Below are positions 19,796 through 26,904 of a DNA stretch of 64,000 nt, piece by piece. The position numbers were made by a program, and so were the translations under genes. How positions within the stretch are numbered: position 1 is the stretch's first letter; every line of letters starts with the position of its first letter. Under the pieces are notes generated by a model. The model had not been told where the DNA came from. It ran no database searches and worked only from the letters and a program-made list of their open reading frames with translations. Source of the stretch: Achromobacter arsenitoxydans SY8 (lineage in GTDB: Bacteria; Pseudomonadota; Gammaproteobacteria; Burkholderiales; Burkholderiaceae_B); assembly GCF_000236785.1 (NCBI RefSeq), contig NZ_AGUF01000035.1:1-64000 (forward strand). The letters are read 5' to 3'.

Positions 19796-20941
19796 TTACT
19801 TCGGCGTGGCGGCGGGGGCCGTCCAGTAGGCGCCGGCGTTGTCCACATCGAGGAACCGGCGGTACAGCGTGTCCAGCGTGGCCTGCGGATCCAGCGCGGC
19901 CGCCCGCTCCGGATAGAGCCACTTGGCCATCGCTTCGATGGCGGCGACGTTGTACGGCGAGTTGTAGAAGGCGTGCCAGATGCCGTACGCGCGCCGTGCG
20001 CGCACGGCGTCCAGGTCGCGGATGCCGTCGCGTTGCAGCAGCGTGGCCAGGCTGTCGGCGGCAATCCGCGCGTCGGCGCCGGGGCCGGCCAGGAGGCCCG
20101 GCCGCCCGGGTTCGGAACGGCTGCCGGTGGCAATGTAGACGTCCGGCTTGGCGTCCAGCAGGAATTCCAGGCTGACGTCGCCGATCGCGCCCGGCAGCAC
20201 GGGCGCCGCCACATTGACGCCACCAGCCGCTTCCAGCAGATCGCCGAAGCTGCCGTTGCCCGTGGTGTGGCAGCAGGCCGGCCACACGCCCGCCAGCATT
20301 TCCACGAAGACGCGCGGGCGCTGGGCCTGCGGCACGGGATCGACCACCTGGCGCACGCGGGCCAGGCGTTCTTCGTAGAACGAGATATAGGCTTCGGCCT
20401 GGGCCTCGCGGTCCAGCGCCTGGCCCAGGATGCGCATGCTGGGCACGGTGTTGCGTACGGGATGCTGGCGGAAGTCGATAAACACGATGGGAATGCCTGC
20501 CTCCTGCAAGGCCGTGATCATCGGGTTGTTGCGCCCGGGGCCGTGGCCGCTCAGGCTGAACACCGCCACATCGGGCTGGAGCGACACGATCTTCTCGGGG
20601 CTGACGCTGGCTTCGGAGGTCTTGCCGATCAGCGGCACGTCTGCCGCCTTGGGGTAGCGCTGGATGAGCTGATTCCAGGAATACGGATCCTGCTGCTTCA
20701 GCTCGCCTTGCCAGCCGACCACGCGGGCCACGGGGTCCTGGCGGTCCAGCAGCGCCATGGCGAAGGCGAAGCGGCCTTCGCCCAACAGCACGCGGCGCGG
20801 GTGGTCGGGAACCGTGACCGTGCGGCCGGCCAGGTCGGTGACCTGCCGGGCCTGCGCGCCGGGCAGGGCGCAGAACAGGGCTGCCGCGGCGGCGGCGGCG
20901 CGGAAAAGGGCAATCGGGCGCATGGGGAATCGTTTGGTCAT
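19796..20941 (-). CDS. Periplasmic metal-chelate-binding protein (FecB/BtuF type)
   Basis: This 381-residue precursor has a signal peptide ending at AQA (about residue 31) and a two-lobe TroA/BtuF-like fold: VTDLAGRTVTVPDHPRRVLL at the start and IVSLQPDVAVFSLSG in the linker region. It would deliver the chelate to the FecCD permease downstream. It carries an unusual PACCHTTG segment (Cys223, Cys224, His225), which could bind a metal. An alternative start at the second Met (residue 7) is possible. It is the first gene of the operon. The promoter region upstream contains a direct-repeat box shared with the TonB receptor gene. Confidence 0.86.
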   Translation of the reverse strand: MTKRFPMRPIALFRAAAAAAALFCALPGAQARQVTDLAGRTVTVPDHPRRVLLGEGRFAFAMALLDRQDPVARVVGWQGELKQQDPYSWNQLIQRYPKAADVPLIGKTSEASVSPEKIVSLQPDVAVFSLSGHGPGRNNPMITALQEAGIPIVFIDFRQHPVRNTVPSMRILGQALDREAQAEAYISFYEERLARVRQVVDPVPQAQRPRVFVEMLAGVWPACCHTTGNGSFGDLLEAAGGVNVAAPVLPGAIGDVSLEFLLDAKPDVYIATGSRSEPGRPGLLAGPGADARIAADSLATLLQRDGIRDLDAVRARRAYGIWHAFYNSPYNVAAIEAMAKWLYPERAAALDPQATLDTLYRRFLDVDNAGAYWTAPAATPK

Positions 20942-21002
20942 TGCTCGCGACGGTTGCGCTTAACGCGAACCATTCCTATCGCCGCGCAGTGTCCGCCAAC
21001 CC

Positions 21003-21023
21003 GTCTCAAGAATTCGTTAAGAC
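21003..21023 (-). promoter_or_regulatory. Direct-repeat response-regulator box, copy 1
   Basis: On the minus strand this reads CTTAAC-N5-CTTGAG, two half-sites 11 bases apart, the spacing used by OmpR/PmrA-type regulators (PmrA box: YTTAAK-N5-YTTAAK). It lies 62-82 bases before the binding-protein start and about 100 bases before the divergent response-regulator gene. The 21-base element matches the copy at 25482-25502 at 17 positions. Confidence 0.68.
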
Positions 21024-21086
21024 GCGGAAGGCTGTGGCGCGCAGGCCGCAGGCGGAGTCGGGAGCCGTCCGAGGCTCTTACAATGT

Positions 21087-21105
21087 GAGATTGATTTCCA
21101 TTCTC
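21087..21105. promoter_or_regulatory. Possible weak Fur-like dyad before the response regulator
   Basis: GAGATTGATTTCCATTCTC is an imperfect inverted repeat with GAGA/TCTC ends, 15 bases before the regulator ATG. It loosely resembles a Fur box but many positions do not match. Low confidence. Confidence 0.25.
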
Positions 21106-21119
21106 TGAACCGGCCCGAC

Positions 21120-21803
21120 ATGCGCGTACTCGTCATCGAAGACGACCCCGACATCCTTGCCAACATCACCCATCACCTGACGCGCCGCGGCTATATCGTC
21201 GATTGCGCGGAAGACGGTCAGCGCGGCTACGCCATGGCGGCGTCGGGCGAATTCGACCTGATCGTGCTGGACCTGATGCTGCCGCGCCTGGACGGCTACG
21301 AACTCTGCCGCCGCCTGCGCACGGAAGCCGCCTGCAACACGCCCGTGATCATGGTCACGGCGCGCGACACCCTGGATAACCGCCTCACCGGCTTCGACGC
21401 GGGCGCCGACGATTACCTGGTCAAGCCCTTTGCGCTGGCCGAACTGGCGGCGCGCGCCAAGGCGCTGCTGCACCGGGCCAGCGGGGCAGGCGCGGCGCGC
21501 GTGCTGCGCGTGGGCGACCTGACGCTGGACACCGGCACGCTGGAACTGGCCCGCGCTGGACAGCCGCTGCGCCTGCCGCCGTCGCCGCTGCAACTGCTGA
21601 CGCTGCTGATGCGGGCCAGCCCGGCCGTGGTTCACCGCGCCCGGCTGGAAGAGGCGCTGTGGCGTGATTCGCCGCCCGACAGCGACAGCCTGCGCACGCA
21701 TATCCACCAGATCCGCCACGTGGTCGACAAGCCCTACGCCACGCCGCTGCTGCACACCGTGCATGGCATCGGCTACCAGTTGCGGGCGGCCGGCGATGCC
21801 TAG
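21120..21803 (+). CDS. OmpR/PmrA-family response regulator
   Basis: The protein has 227 residues. The receiver domain has the acidic pocket EDD at residues 7-9, the phosphorylated Asp51 in IVLDLMLP and Lys in DDYLVKPFA. The C-terminal winged helix ends in the family sequence LRTHIHQIRHVVD...LLHTVHGIGYQLR. Phosphorylation by the kinase encoded downstream should drive binding to tandem half-sites. The gene overlaps the kinase by eight bases and lies between the uptake operon and the TonB receptor, both of which have a matching box in front of them. It is therefore the best candidate regulator of the island. Confidence 0.93.
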   Translation: MRVLVIEDDPDILANITHHLTRRGYIVDCAEDGQRGYAMAASGEFDLIVLDLMLPRLDGYELCRRLRTEAACNTPVIMVTARDTLDNRLTGFDAGADDYLVKPFALAELAARAKALLHRASGAGAARVLRVGDLTLDTGTLELARAGQPLRLPPSPLQLLTLLMRASPAVVHRARLEEALWRDSPPDSDSLRTHIHQIRHVVDKPYATPLLHTVHGIGYQLRAAGDA

Positions 21804-23097
21804 GCGCAATCGGCAGGCGGCGCGGCGCGGGCTGGCTCGGCATCTGGTGCTGACCTATGTGGCGCTGGCGCTGCTGGTGGCCGGACTTCTGACCTGGCTG
21901 TCGGTCTGGAGCGTGGGCAAGCTGGAGGCCCACCTGCAGCGGATCGACATGGGCATGGCGGTTGAGCGGGTGCGCGGCGATTTCCTGGCCGGCATTGATC
22001 CTGGCCGGCCGAACCGCTTCTTTCACGGCGACCCAGGCAGCGCGGCGTTCCCCGCGTGGCTGCGTCCGCTGGCGCCGGGCTTCCACAAGATCGAGCGCGA
22101 CGGCCGCGTGTGGCATGTGATGGTCGACGACCTGAAGGGCCAGCGCTACATGCTGCTGCGCGACTACACCGAGTACGAACAGAACCAGGCCGCGTCGCAC
22201 TGGACCGCTGTAAGCGGACTGGCGGGCAGCCTGGCGCTGGCGTTCATCCTGGGCATCCTGGCCACGCGACGAATGCTGCGGCCGCTGGCGCGGCTGGCGG
22301 CCCAGGTCAATGCGCGCGCGGCGCAACCGCCGCAGACGCGCCTGGCCCAGGACTATCCGCCGGACGAGATCGGCCAGCTGGCCGCGGCGTTCGATTCCAC
22401 CTACAACCAGCTTGAGCAAGCGCTGCGGCGCGAGCAGCTCTTTACCGCGGACGTCGGCCATGAGCTGCGCACGCCGCTCATGGTGATCTCCAGTTCCTGC
22501 GAACTGCTGCGCGAGGAGCAGGCGCTGGACGCCGCCGGTCAGGCCCGGCTGGCGCGCATCGAGGCGGCGGCGTCCGACATGGGCGAACGGCTGGACACAT
22601 ACCTGATGCTGGCCCGGGGCGGCGACGCCGCCGACCTGTTCGCGCGCGAAAGCGCCGCGGCGGCGGCACGTGGCCAACTGGCCGCGTGGACGGCCGTGGC
22701 CCAGCGCCGGGACATGCGCCTGACGCTCGAAGAGGCAACACAGATCACGCCTGCCTTGCTGTTTCCCGCGCCGCTGTTGCGCGCCGTGTTGTCCAACCTG
22801 ATCCGCAATTCGCTGCAGTACGCGGGTCCGCAGGCGCGGGTCGTCATCACGGCCGGGCCGGATTTCATGCAGGTGGCGGACGACGGGCCCGGCATTCCGG
22901 CCGAGCGCCAGGCGTCCATTTTCAACCCCTTCGTGCGCGGCGAGGAGCCGGACGCCGGCAACCTGGGGCTGGGCCTGTCGCTGGTGCAGCGCATCTGCGA
23001 ACACCAGGGCTGGCGCGTGTCGCTGGCGTCCCGGCCGGGAGAAGGCAGCAGGTTCCGCGTGGACCTGGCCGCACCGGCACGGGAGCCTGCGGCGTGA
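21796..23097 (+). CDS. Sensor histidine kinase of the uptake island
   Basis: This 433-residue kinase has membrane segments at about 17-38 and 137-158 enclosing a roughly 100-residue periplasmic sensor, then a HAMP-like linker (RRMLRPLARLAAQVN). Next come the phosphoacceptor His222 in DVGHELRTPL and the ATP-binding N box (LSNLIRNSLQYA) and G boxes (ADDGPGIP, NLGLGLSLV). It should respond to a periplasmic signal and phosphorylate the regulator at 21120. The sensor has several His and acidic residues (FFHGDPG, FHKIERDGRVWHVMVDD) that might bind metal; that is speculation. It converges on the TonB receptor with seven bases between them. Confidence 0.92.
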   Translation: MPRRNRQAARRGLARHLVLTYVALALLVAGLLTWLSVWSVGKLEAHLQRIDMGMAVERVRGDFLAGIDPGRPNRFFHGDPGSAAFPAWLRPLAPGFHKIERDGRVWHVMVDDLKGQRYMLLRDYTEYEQNQAASHWTAVSGLAGSLALAFILGILATRRMLRPLARLAAQVNARAAQPPQTRLAQDYPPDEIGQLAAAFDSTYNQLEQALRREQLFTADVGHELRTPLMVISSSCELLREEQALDAAGQARLARIEAAASDMGERLDTYLMLARGGDAADLFARESAAAAARGQLAAWTAVAQRRDMRLTLEEATQITPALLFPAPLLRAVLSNLIRNSLQYAGPQARVVITAGPDFMQVADDGPGIPAERQASIFNPFVRGEEPDAGNLGLGLSLVQRICEHQGWRVSLASRPGEGSRFRVDLAAPAREPAA

Positions 23098-23104
23098 ACG
23101 CGCC

Positions 23105-25432
23105 CTAGAACGACAGGTCTGCGGTGAAAGTGGCCGTGCGTCCGGCGCCGGGCACGCCATAGAGCTGGAAGCCGTCCAGCGACGCGCCCACGCGGCTGTA
23201 GTAGAACTTGTTGAACAGGTTGTCCACGTTCACGCCGAGCGTCACGTTCTTGTTCAGCCGGTAGCGCGCGGCCACGGAATGCAGCCAGTACGACGGCGCC
23301 TTTTCGTTGTCGCGCACCCAGACCGGATGCGTGCCATAGGGGCCCGACACCGTGGCGCTGTTGTTGTTCTTGCCGCCGACGTACTTGTTGTCGGTATAGC
23401 GGCGCTTGCCCACGTATTGCGCGCCATAGCTCAGCGACAGGTTTTCAGTGGCCGCGTAGGTGGTCCACAGGTTGAAGGTCAGGTCGGGCACATTCTTGGC
23501 TTCCTCGCCCTGGTTGGCGCCCTTGGTGATGCGGCTCTTCATGGCGCTGGCGCCCGCAAAGGCCGACCAGCGCGGCGTGACGTTGCCCGACAGGCCCAGT
23601 TCGATGCCGTCCACGCGCTTGGCGGGCAGGGCGCGCACCACGTCGGTGACGTCGTCGCCGTACTCCCACGAATCCGTCAGTTCCGTGCGGAAGACGGCGC
23701 CGGTCAAGGACAGGTCGCCGCCCGCCACATCCCATTTGCTGCCCAGTTCCCAGGTGCGGGACCCGGCCGGCTTGTAGGTGTCGGACCCGGCCGCGCCATA
23801 GATGTTGTTGTTGGTGGACGCGCCCATGGCCGAAGGCTGCGCGGCCTGGCTGTAGGACACGTAGACGCTGCCGTACTCCACCGGCTTGTAGGTCAGGCCG
23901 ATGCGGCCGCTCCAGGCGCCGTCGGTCACGCGCTGCGTCGTCGCGCCGGTCGTCTGCGTGACTCGGTAGCGGTCGTAGCGCAGCGCGCCCTGCAGCATCC
24001 AGTGCGGATTGAAGGTGAGGGTGTCGCCGGCGTACAGGCCGGCATTGAAGATCTGGGCCTTATTGCCCGAGTCGCCCTTGAGCGTGTCCGCGCCGCCCAT
24101 GTTCACGCCGCCAGTGTCGCGCAGGTCGATCACCGGGTTCACGGAGGGCGCGCGTATGGTGCGCGCATGGTCGCCGTAGGTCTCCTTGTAGAACTCCACG
24201 CCCGCCACGGCCGCGTGCTTGATGGCGCCGGTATGGAAGTCCAGGTTCAGATTGGTCTGGTTGGCCAGGATGGTGTAGCGCTTGGAGGTGCCGAAGTCGT
24301 TGCCGCGCAGTTGAGCGTAGGGCGAGGGATCCCGCAGCGCCTCGAAACCGCTGTACGACAGGATGCCGTCGGCGCTGTAGACCAGCGGACCCGTGCCCGT
24401 GTAGCCGTACGAGGTGCGCGAGGTGGAATTGAAGCGCGCTGGGGCCAGCACGCCGATGCGGTCGGTCTGCTGCCAGCGGCTGATGTTCGTCAGGCGCGCC
24501 GCCTTGGTGAAGTCGTGCTCGACCTTCAGCGTGGCCTGGTCGGTGCGCGTCTGCTCGGTGTACAGGTCGGGATCGCCGTACCAGGCGTTGCGCGCCACGT
24601 TCGGCATGCGCTTCCCGCCGGTGCCGCGCTGTATGGGCACGCCGCCGTCGGGGATGTTGTCGTCCTCCTGGTGCAGATAGTTGAGCGTGACGCGGGTGGG
24701 CGAACCCAGCCCCATCGCCAGCGATGCCGCCATGCCGGACCGGTCGAATTCGGTCACATCCCGTTCGGCCACGCCGTTGTGATGGCGCATGAGGTTGATG
24801 CGCAGGGCCGAGCTGTCAGTCAGTTCCTGGTTCAGGTCGGCCGTGACGCGCCGGTAATGGTCCGTGCCCAGGCCGCCGGACAACTGGTAGAACGAGCCCA
24901 GGCGCGCCTCCTTGCTGGCCAGGTTGACGCTCCCGCCAACCGCCGACACGCCCGATTCGATGGACCCCGTGCCCTTGAAGACTTCCGCCTGCTCCAGATT
25001 GAAGATGTCGGTGCGGCTGGACAGGCCCGCGTCGCGAATGCCGTCCACCGTGATGCTCTGCTCCGCGGAAAAGCCGCGGATCGTGAACATGTCGCCCCAG
25101 CCCAGATTGCCTTCGCCGGAGCTGAAGGTGATGCCGGGCACGTTGCGCAGCACATCCTGCAGGCTCTTGGCCTGCTGTGCTTCCAGCACGGCGCGCGGCA
25201 CGACGGTGATGCTTTGCGGCGTATCCAGCAGCGGCTCGGTGAATTTGCCGGATTGCACGCGGTCGGCCTTGTACGGCGGGGCATCGGCCTGCACCGTTAC
25301 GGGCGCCAGCAGGACCGCGCCGTCGGCGGGCGGCGTCTGGCCGTGGGCCTGGGCGGTGGCGGCGGCGCCAAGCGCCATCCCCAATGTTTTCAGGGCGACC
25401 GAGCCCTGTCCGTGTGTTCTGTATTGCGCCAT
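23105..25432 (-). CDS. TonB-dependent siderophore/metal-chelate receptor
   Basis: The 775-residue outer-membrane receptor has a signal peptide, a possible TonB box in LAPVTVQAD, and a plug domain (DTPQSITVVPRAVLEAQQAKSL, LRNVPGITFS, FTIRGFSAEQSITVDGIRD). The beta-barrel ends with terminal Phe (TFTADLSF). The plug wording is that of the siderophore-receptor subfamily (Fiu/FhuE style). It takes a chelated metal across the outer membrane for the ABC importer at 17432-20941. A Fur-like palindrome and a response-regulator box lie in front of it, so dual control by iron status and the two-component system is likely. The exact ligand is unknown. Confidence 0.94.
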   Translation of the reverse strand: MAQYRTHGQGSVALKTLGMALGAAATAQAHGQTPPADGAVLLAPVTVQADAPPYKADRVQSGKFTEPLLDTPQSITVVPRAVLEAQQAKSLQDVLRNVPGITFSSGEGNLGWGDMFTIRGFSAEQSITVDGIRDAGLSSRTDIFNLEQAEVFKGTGSIESGVSAVGGSVNLASKEARLGSFYQLSGGLGTDHYRRVTADLNQELTDSSALRINLMRHHNGVAERDVTEFDRSGMAASLAMGLGSPTRVTLNYLHQEDDNIPDGGVPIQRGTGGKRMPNVARNAWYGDPDLYTEQTRTDQATLKVEHDFTKAARLTNISRWQQTDRIGVLAPARFNSTSRTSYGYTGTGPLVYSADGILSYSGFEALRDPSPYAQLRGNDFGTSKRYTILANQTNLNLDFHTGAIKHAAVAGVEFYKETYGDHARTIRAPSVNPVIDLRDTGGVNMGGADTLKGDSGNKAQIFNAGLYAGDTLTFNPHWMLQGALRYDRYRVTQTTGATTQRVTDGAWSGRIGLTYKPVEYGSVYVSYSQAAQPSAMGASTNNNIYGAAGSDTYKPAGSRTWELGSKWDVAGGDLSLTGAVFRTELTDSWEYGDDVTDVVRALPAKRVDGIELGLSGNVTPRWSAFAGASAMKSRITKGANQGEEAKNVPDLTFNLWTTYAATENLSLSYGAQYVGKRRYTDNKYVGGKNNNSATVSGPYGTHPVWVRDNEKAPSYWLHSVAARYRLNKNVTLGVNVDNLFNKFYYSRVGASLDGFQLYGVPGAGRTATFTADLSF

Positions 25433-25454
25433 GGTGATCTTGAGTGCCTCAGTG

Positions 25455-25471
25455 AGAATCGTTGCGATTCT
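25455..25471. promoter_or_regulatory. Fur-box-like palindrome before the TonB receptor
   Basis: AGAATCG-TTG-CGATTCT is a perfect seven-plus-seven inverted repeat, 23 bases before the receptor start. Together with flanking GTG/CAC-like bases it resembles a Fur operator (family sites contain GAGAATCATTCTC-type cores). Confidence 0.6.
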
Positions 25472-25481
25472 GGCGAGGCGG

Positions 25482-25502
25482 GTCTCAAGATCTTGTTAAG
25501 GC
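25482..25502 (-). promoter_or_regulatory. Direct-repeat response-regulator box, copy 2
   Basis: On the minus strand it reads CTTAAC-N5-CTTGAG, the same half-sites and spacing as at 21003-21023. It is 50-70 bases before the TonB receptor start and just upstream of the Fur-like palindrome, the position expected for an activator. Confidence 0.68.
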
Positions 25503-25642
25503 ATGGCGGGCAGCGGCGGATTCAGGCGCGGGACGTGTCGAACGCCAGCAGGTTGCGCTTGACGATGCCGAGCATGTCGGCCGAAAAGGGCGCGTAATGC
25601 CTGTGCGCCAAATCAATCCGGCACCATTTTTGTCTTGGAACC

Positions 25643-25660
25643 GTAATGTTATTACATTAC
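25643..25660. promoter_or_regulatory. Zur-like palindrome in the 25.4-25.7 kb intergenic region
   Basis: GTAATGT-TATT-ACATTAC has seven-base perfect arms in a locally A+T-rich stretch. The AATGTTAT...ACATT form resembles Zur operators. It lies 67 bases before the DUF1624-type gene and 211 bases before the TonB receptor start on the other strand, so either could be the target. Confidence 0.4.
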
Positions 25661-25726
25661 TATTAGCGCTTTTTTCGCGACGCGTCGCCACGGCGCGCCC
25701 GCCGGCATTCCACTCTGCATTCCCAC

Positions 25727-26896
25727 ATGGCTACTCCCATTTCCCATCCCGCCGCCGGTAGTTCCCGGCTGCGTTCCATCGACGCTCTGCGCGGCCTGGT
25801 CATCGTGATCATGCTGCTGGACCATGTGCGCGAGACTTTCTTCCTGCACCATCAGGTCGGCGACCCGATGGACGTAGCGGCTACGCCGCCCGACCTGTTT
25901 TTCTCGCGGCTGCTGGCGCATCTGTGCGCGCCGGTGTTCGTGTTCCTGACCGGCCTGTCGGCCTGGCTGTATGGCGCGAAGGCCGGCAGCCGCGGCGCCA
26001 CGGCGGCGTTCCTGGCCAAGCGGGGCGCGTTCCTGATCGCGCTGGAAGTCATCGTGGTGAATTTCGCGTGGACTTTCCAGTTTCCGCCGTCGGTCGTGTA
26101 CCTGCAGGTGATCTGGGTGATCGGCCTGTCCATGCTGTCGCTGGCGGCCTTGCTGTGGCTGCCGCGCTGGGCGCTGGTCGTCGTGGGGGTGGCGCTGGTG
26201 GCCGGCCACAATGCGCTGGACGGCCTGCATTTCGCGGCGGGGCACGCCATGCACGTGCCGTGGGCGGTGCTGCACGACCGGGGCTGGATTGAAGTGGGCG
26301 ACACGCTGCGCCTGCGGACCTCGTATCCCTTGTTGCCGTGGATCGGCGTGATCGCGCTGGGCTACGCGGCCGGGCCGTGGTTCCGGCCCGGCGCCGAGGC
26401 AGCGGTGCGACAGCGCCGCCTGTGGGCCGCGGGCCTGGCCGCCGTGGCCGGCTTCGTCGTCCTGCGGGCGCTGAACGGCTACGGCCAGTCTCAGCAGTGG
26501 TCCGTGCAGGAAGACGCCCTGCATACGGCGATGAGCTTCCTGAACATCACCAAGTATCCGCCGTCGCTGATGTTCCTGCTGCTGACGCTGGGGCTGGGCC
26601 TGTGTCTGCTGGTGTTGATCGAACGGGCGCAATCCGCCGCCTGGGTGCGCGCATTGTGCGTGTACGGCGCTGCGCCGATGTTCTTTTATCTGCTGCACCT
26701 GTACGTGCTGAAGGCGCTGTACCTGGCGGGCGAGGGCGTGTGGGGCCTGAACCAGGGCAAGTACTTCGGCGTGGATGGCATGGCCTCGGTCTGGCTGATC
26801 TCGGCGCTGCTGGCGGCGGCGCTGTACCTGCCGGTGCGCTGGTTCGGCCGCCTGAAGGCGTCGCGCCGCGACATCGCGTGGCTCAAGTACCTGTGA
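25727..26896 (+). CDS. DUF1624 / HGSNAT-like membrane protein
   Basis: This 389-residue inner-membrane protein has about ten hydrophobic segments. It starts with the acyltransferase-like signature RSIDALRGLVIVIMLLDHVRETFF and has YLQVIWVIGLSMLSLAALLWLP and FFYLLHLYVLKALYL later. The family resembles heparan-alpha-glucosaminide N-acetyltransferase and bacterial DUF1624 proteins, which may transfer acyl groups across the membrane; no substrate is known. His-32 region (LLDHVRE) is the conserved motif. It is nine bases upstream of the porin gene and probably shares its transcript. Confidence 0.85.
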   Translation: MATPISHPAAGSSRLRSIDALRGLVIVIMLLDHVRETFFLHHQVGDPMDVAATPPDLFFSRLLAHLCAPVFVFLTGLSAWLYGAKAGSRGATAAFLAKRGAFLIALEVIVVNFAWTFQFPPSVVYLQVIWVIGLSMLSLAALLWLPRWALVVVGVALVAGHNALDGLHFAAGHAMHVPWAVLHDRGWIEVGDTLRLRTSYPLLPWIGVIALGYAAGPWFRPGAEAAVRQRRLWAAGLAAVAGFVVLRALNGYGQSQQWSVQEDALHTAMSFLNITKYPPSLMFLLLTLGLGLCLLVLIERAQSAAWVRALCVYGAAPMFFYLLHLYVLKALYLAGEGVWGLNQGKYFGVDGMASVWLISALLAAALYLPVRWFGRLKASRRDIAWLKYL

Positions 26897-26904
26897 GGCC
26901 GGCA

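Noticed and set aside
20952-20971. GGTT-GCGC-TTAA-CGCG-AACC dyad near the importer start
   Set aside because: The arms are only four bases with mismatched inner blocks. It could be chance; I did not list it as an operator.
23279-25597. A 772-codon open frame on the plus strand opposite the TonB receptor
   Set aside because: Same reason: antisense shadow of a gene with a complete plug and barrel; no signal peptide or domain in the antisense product.
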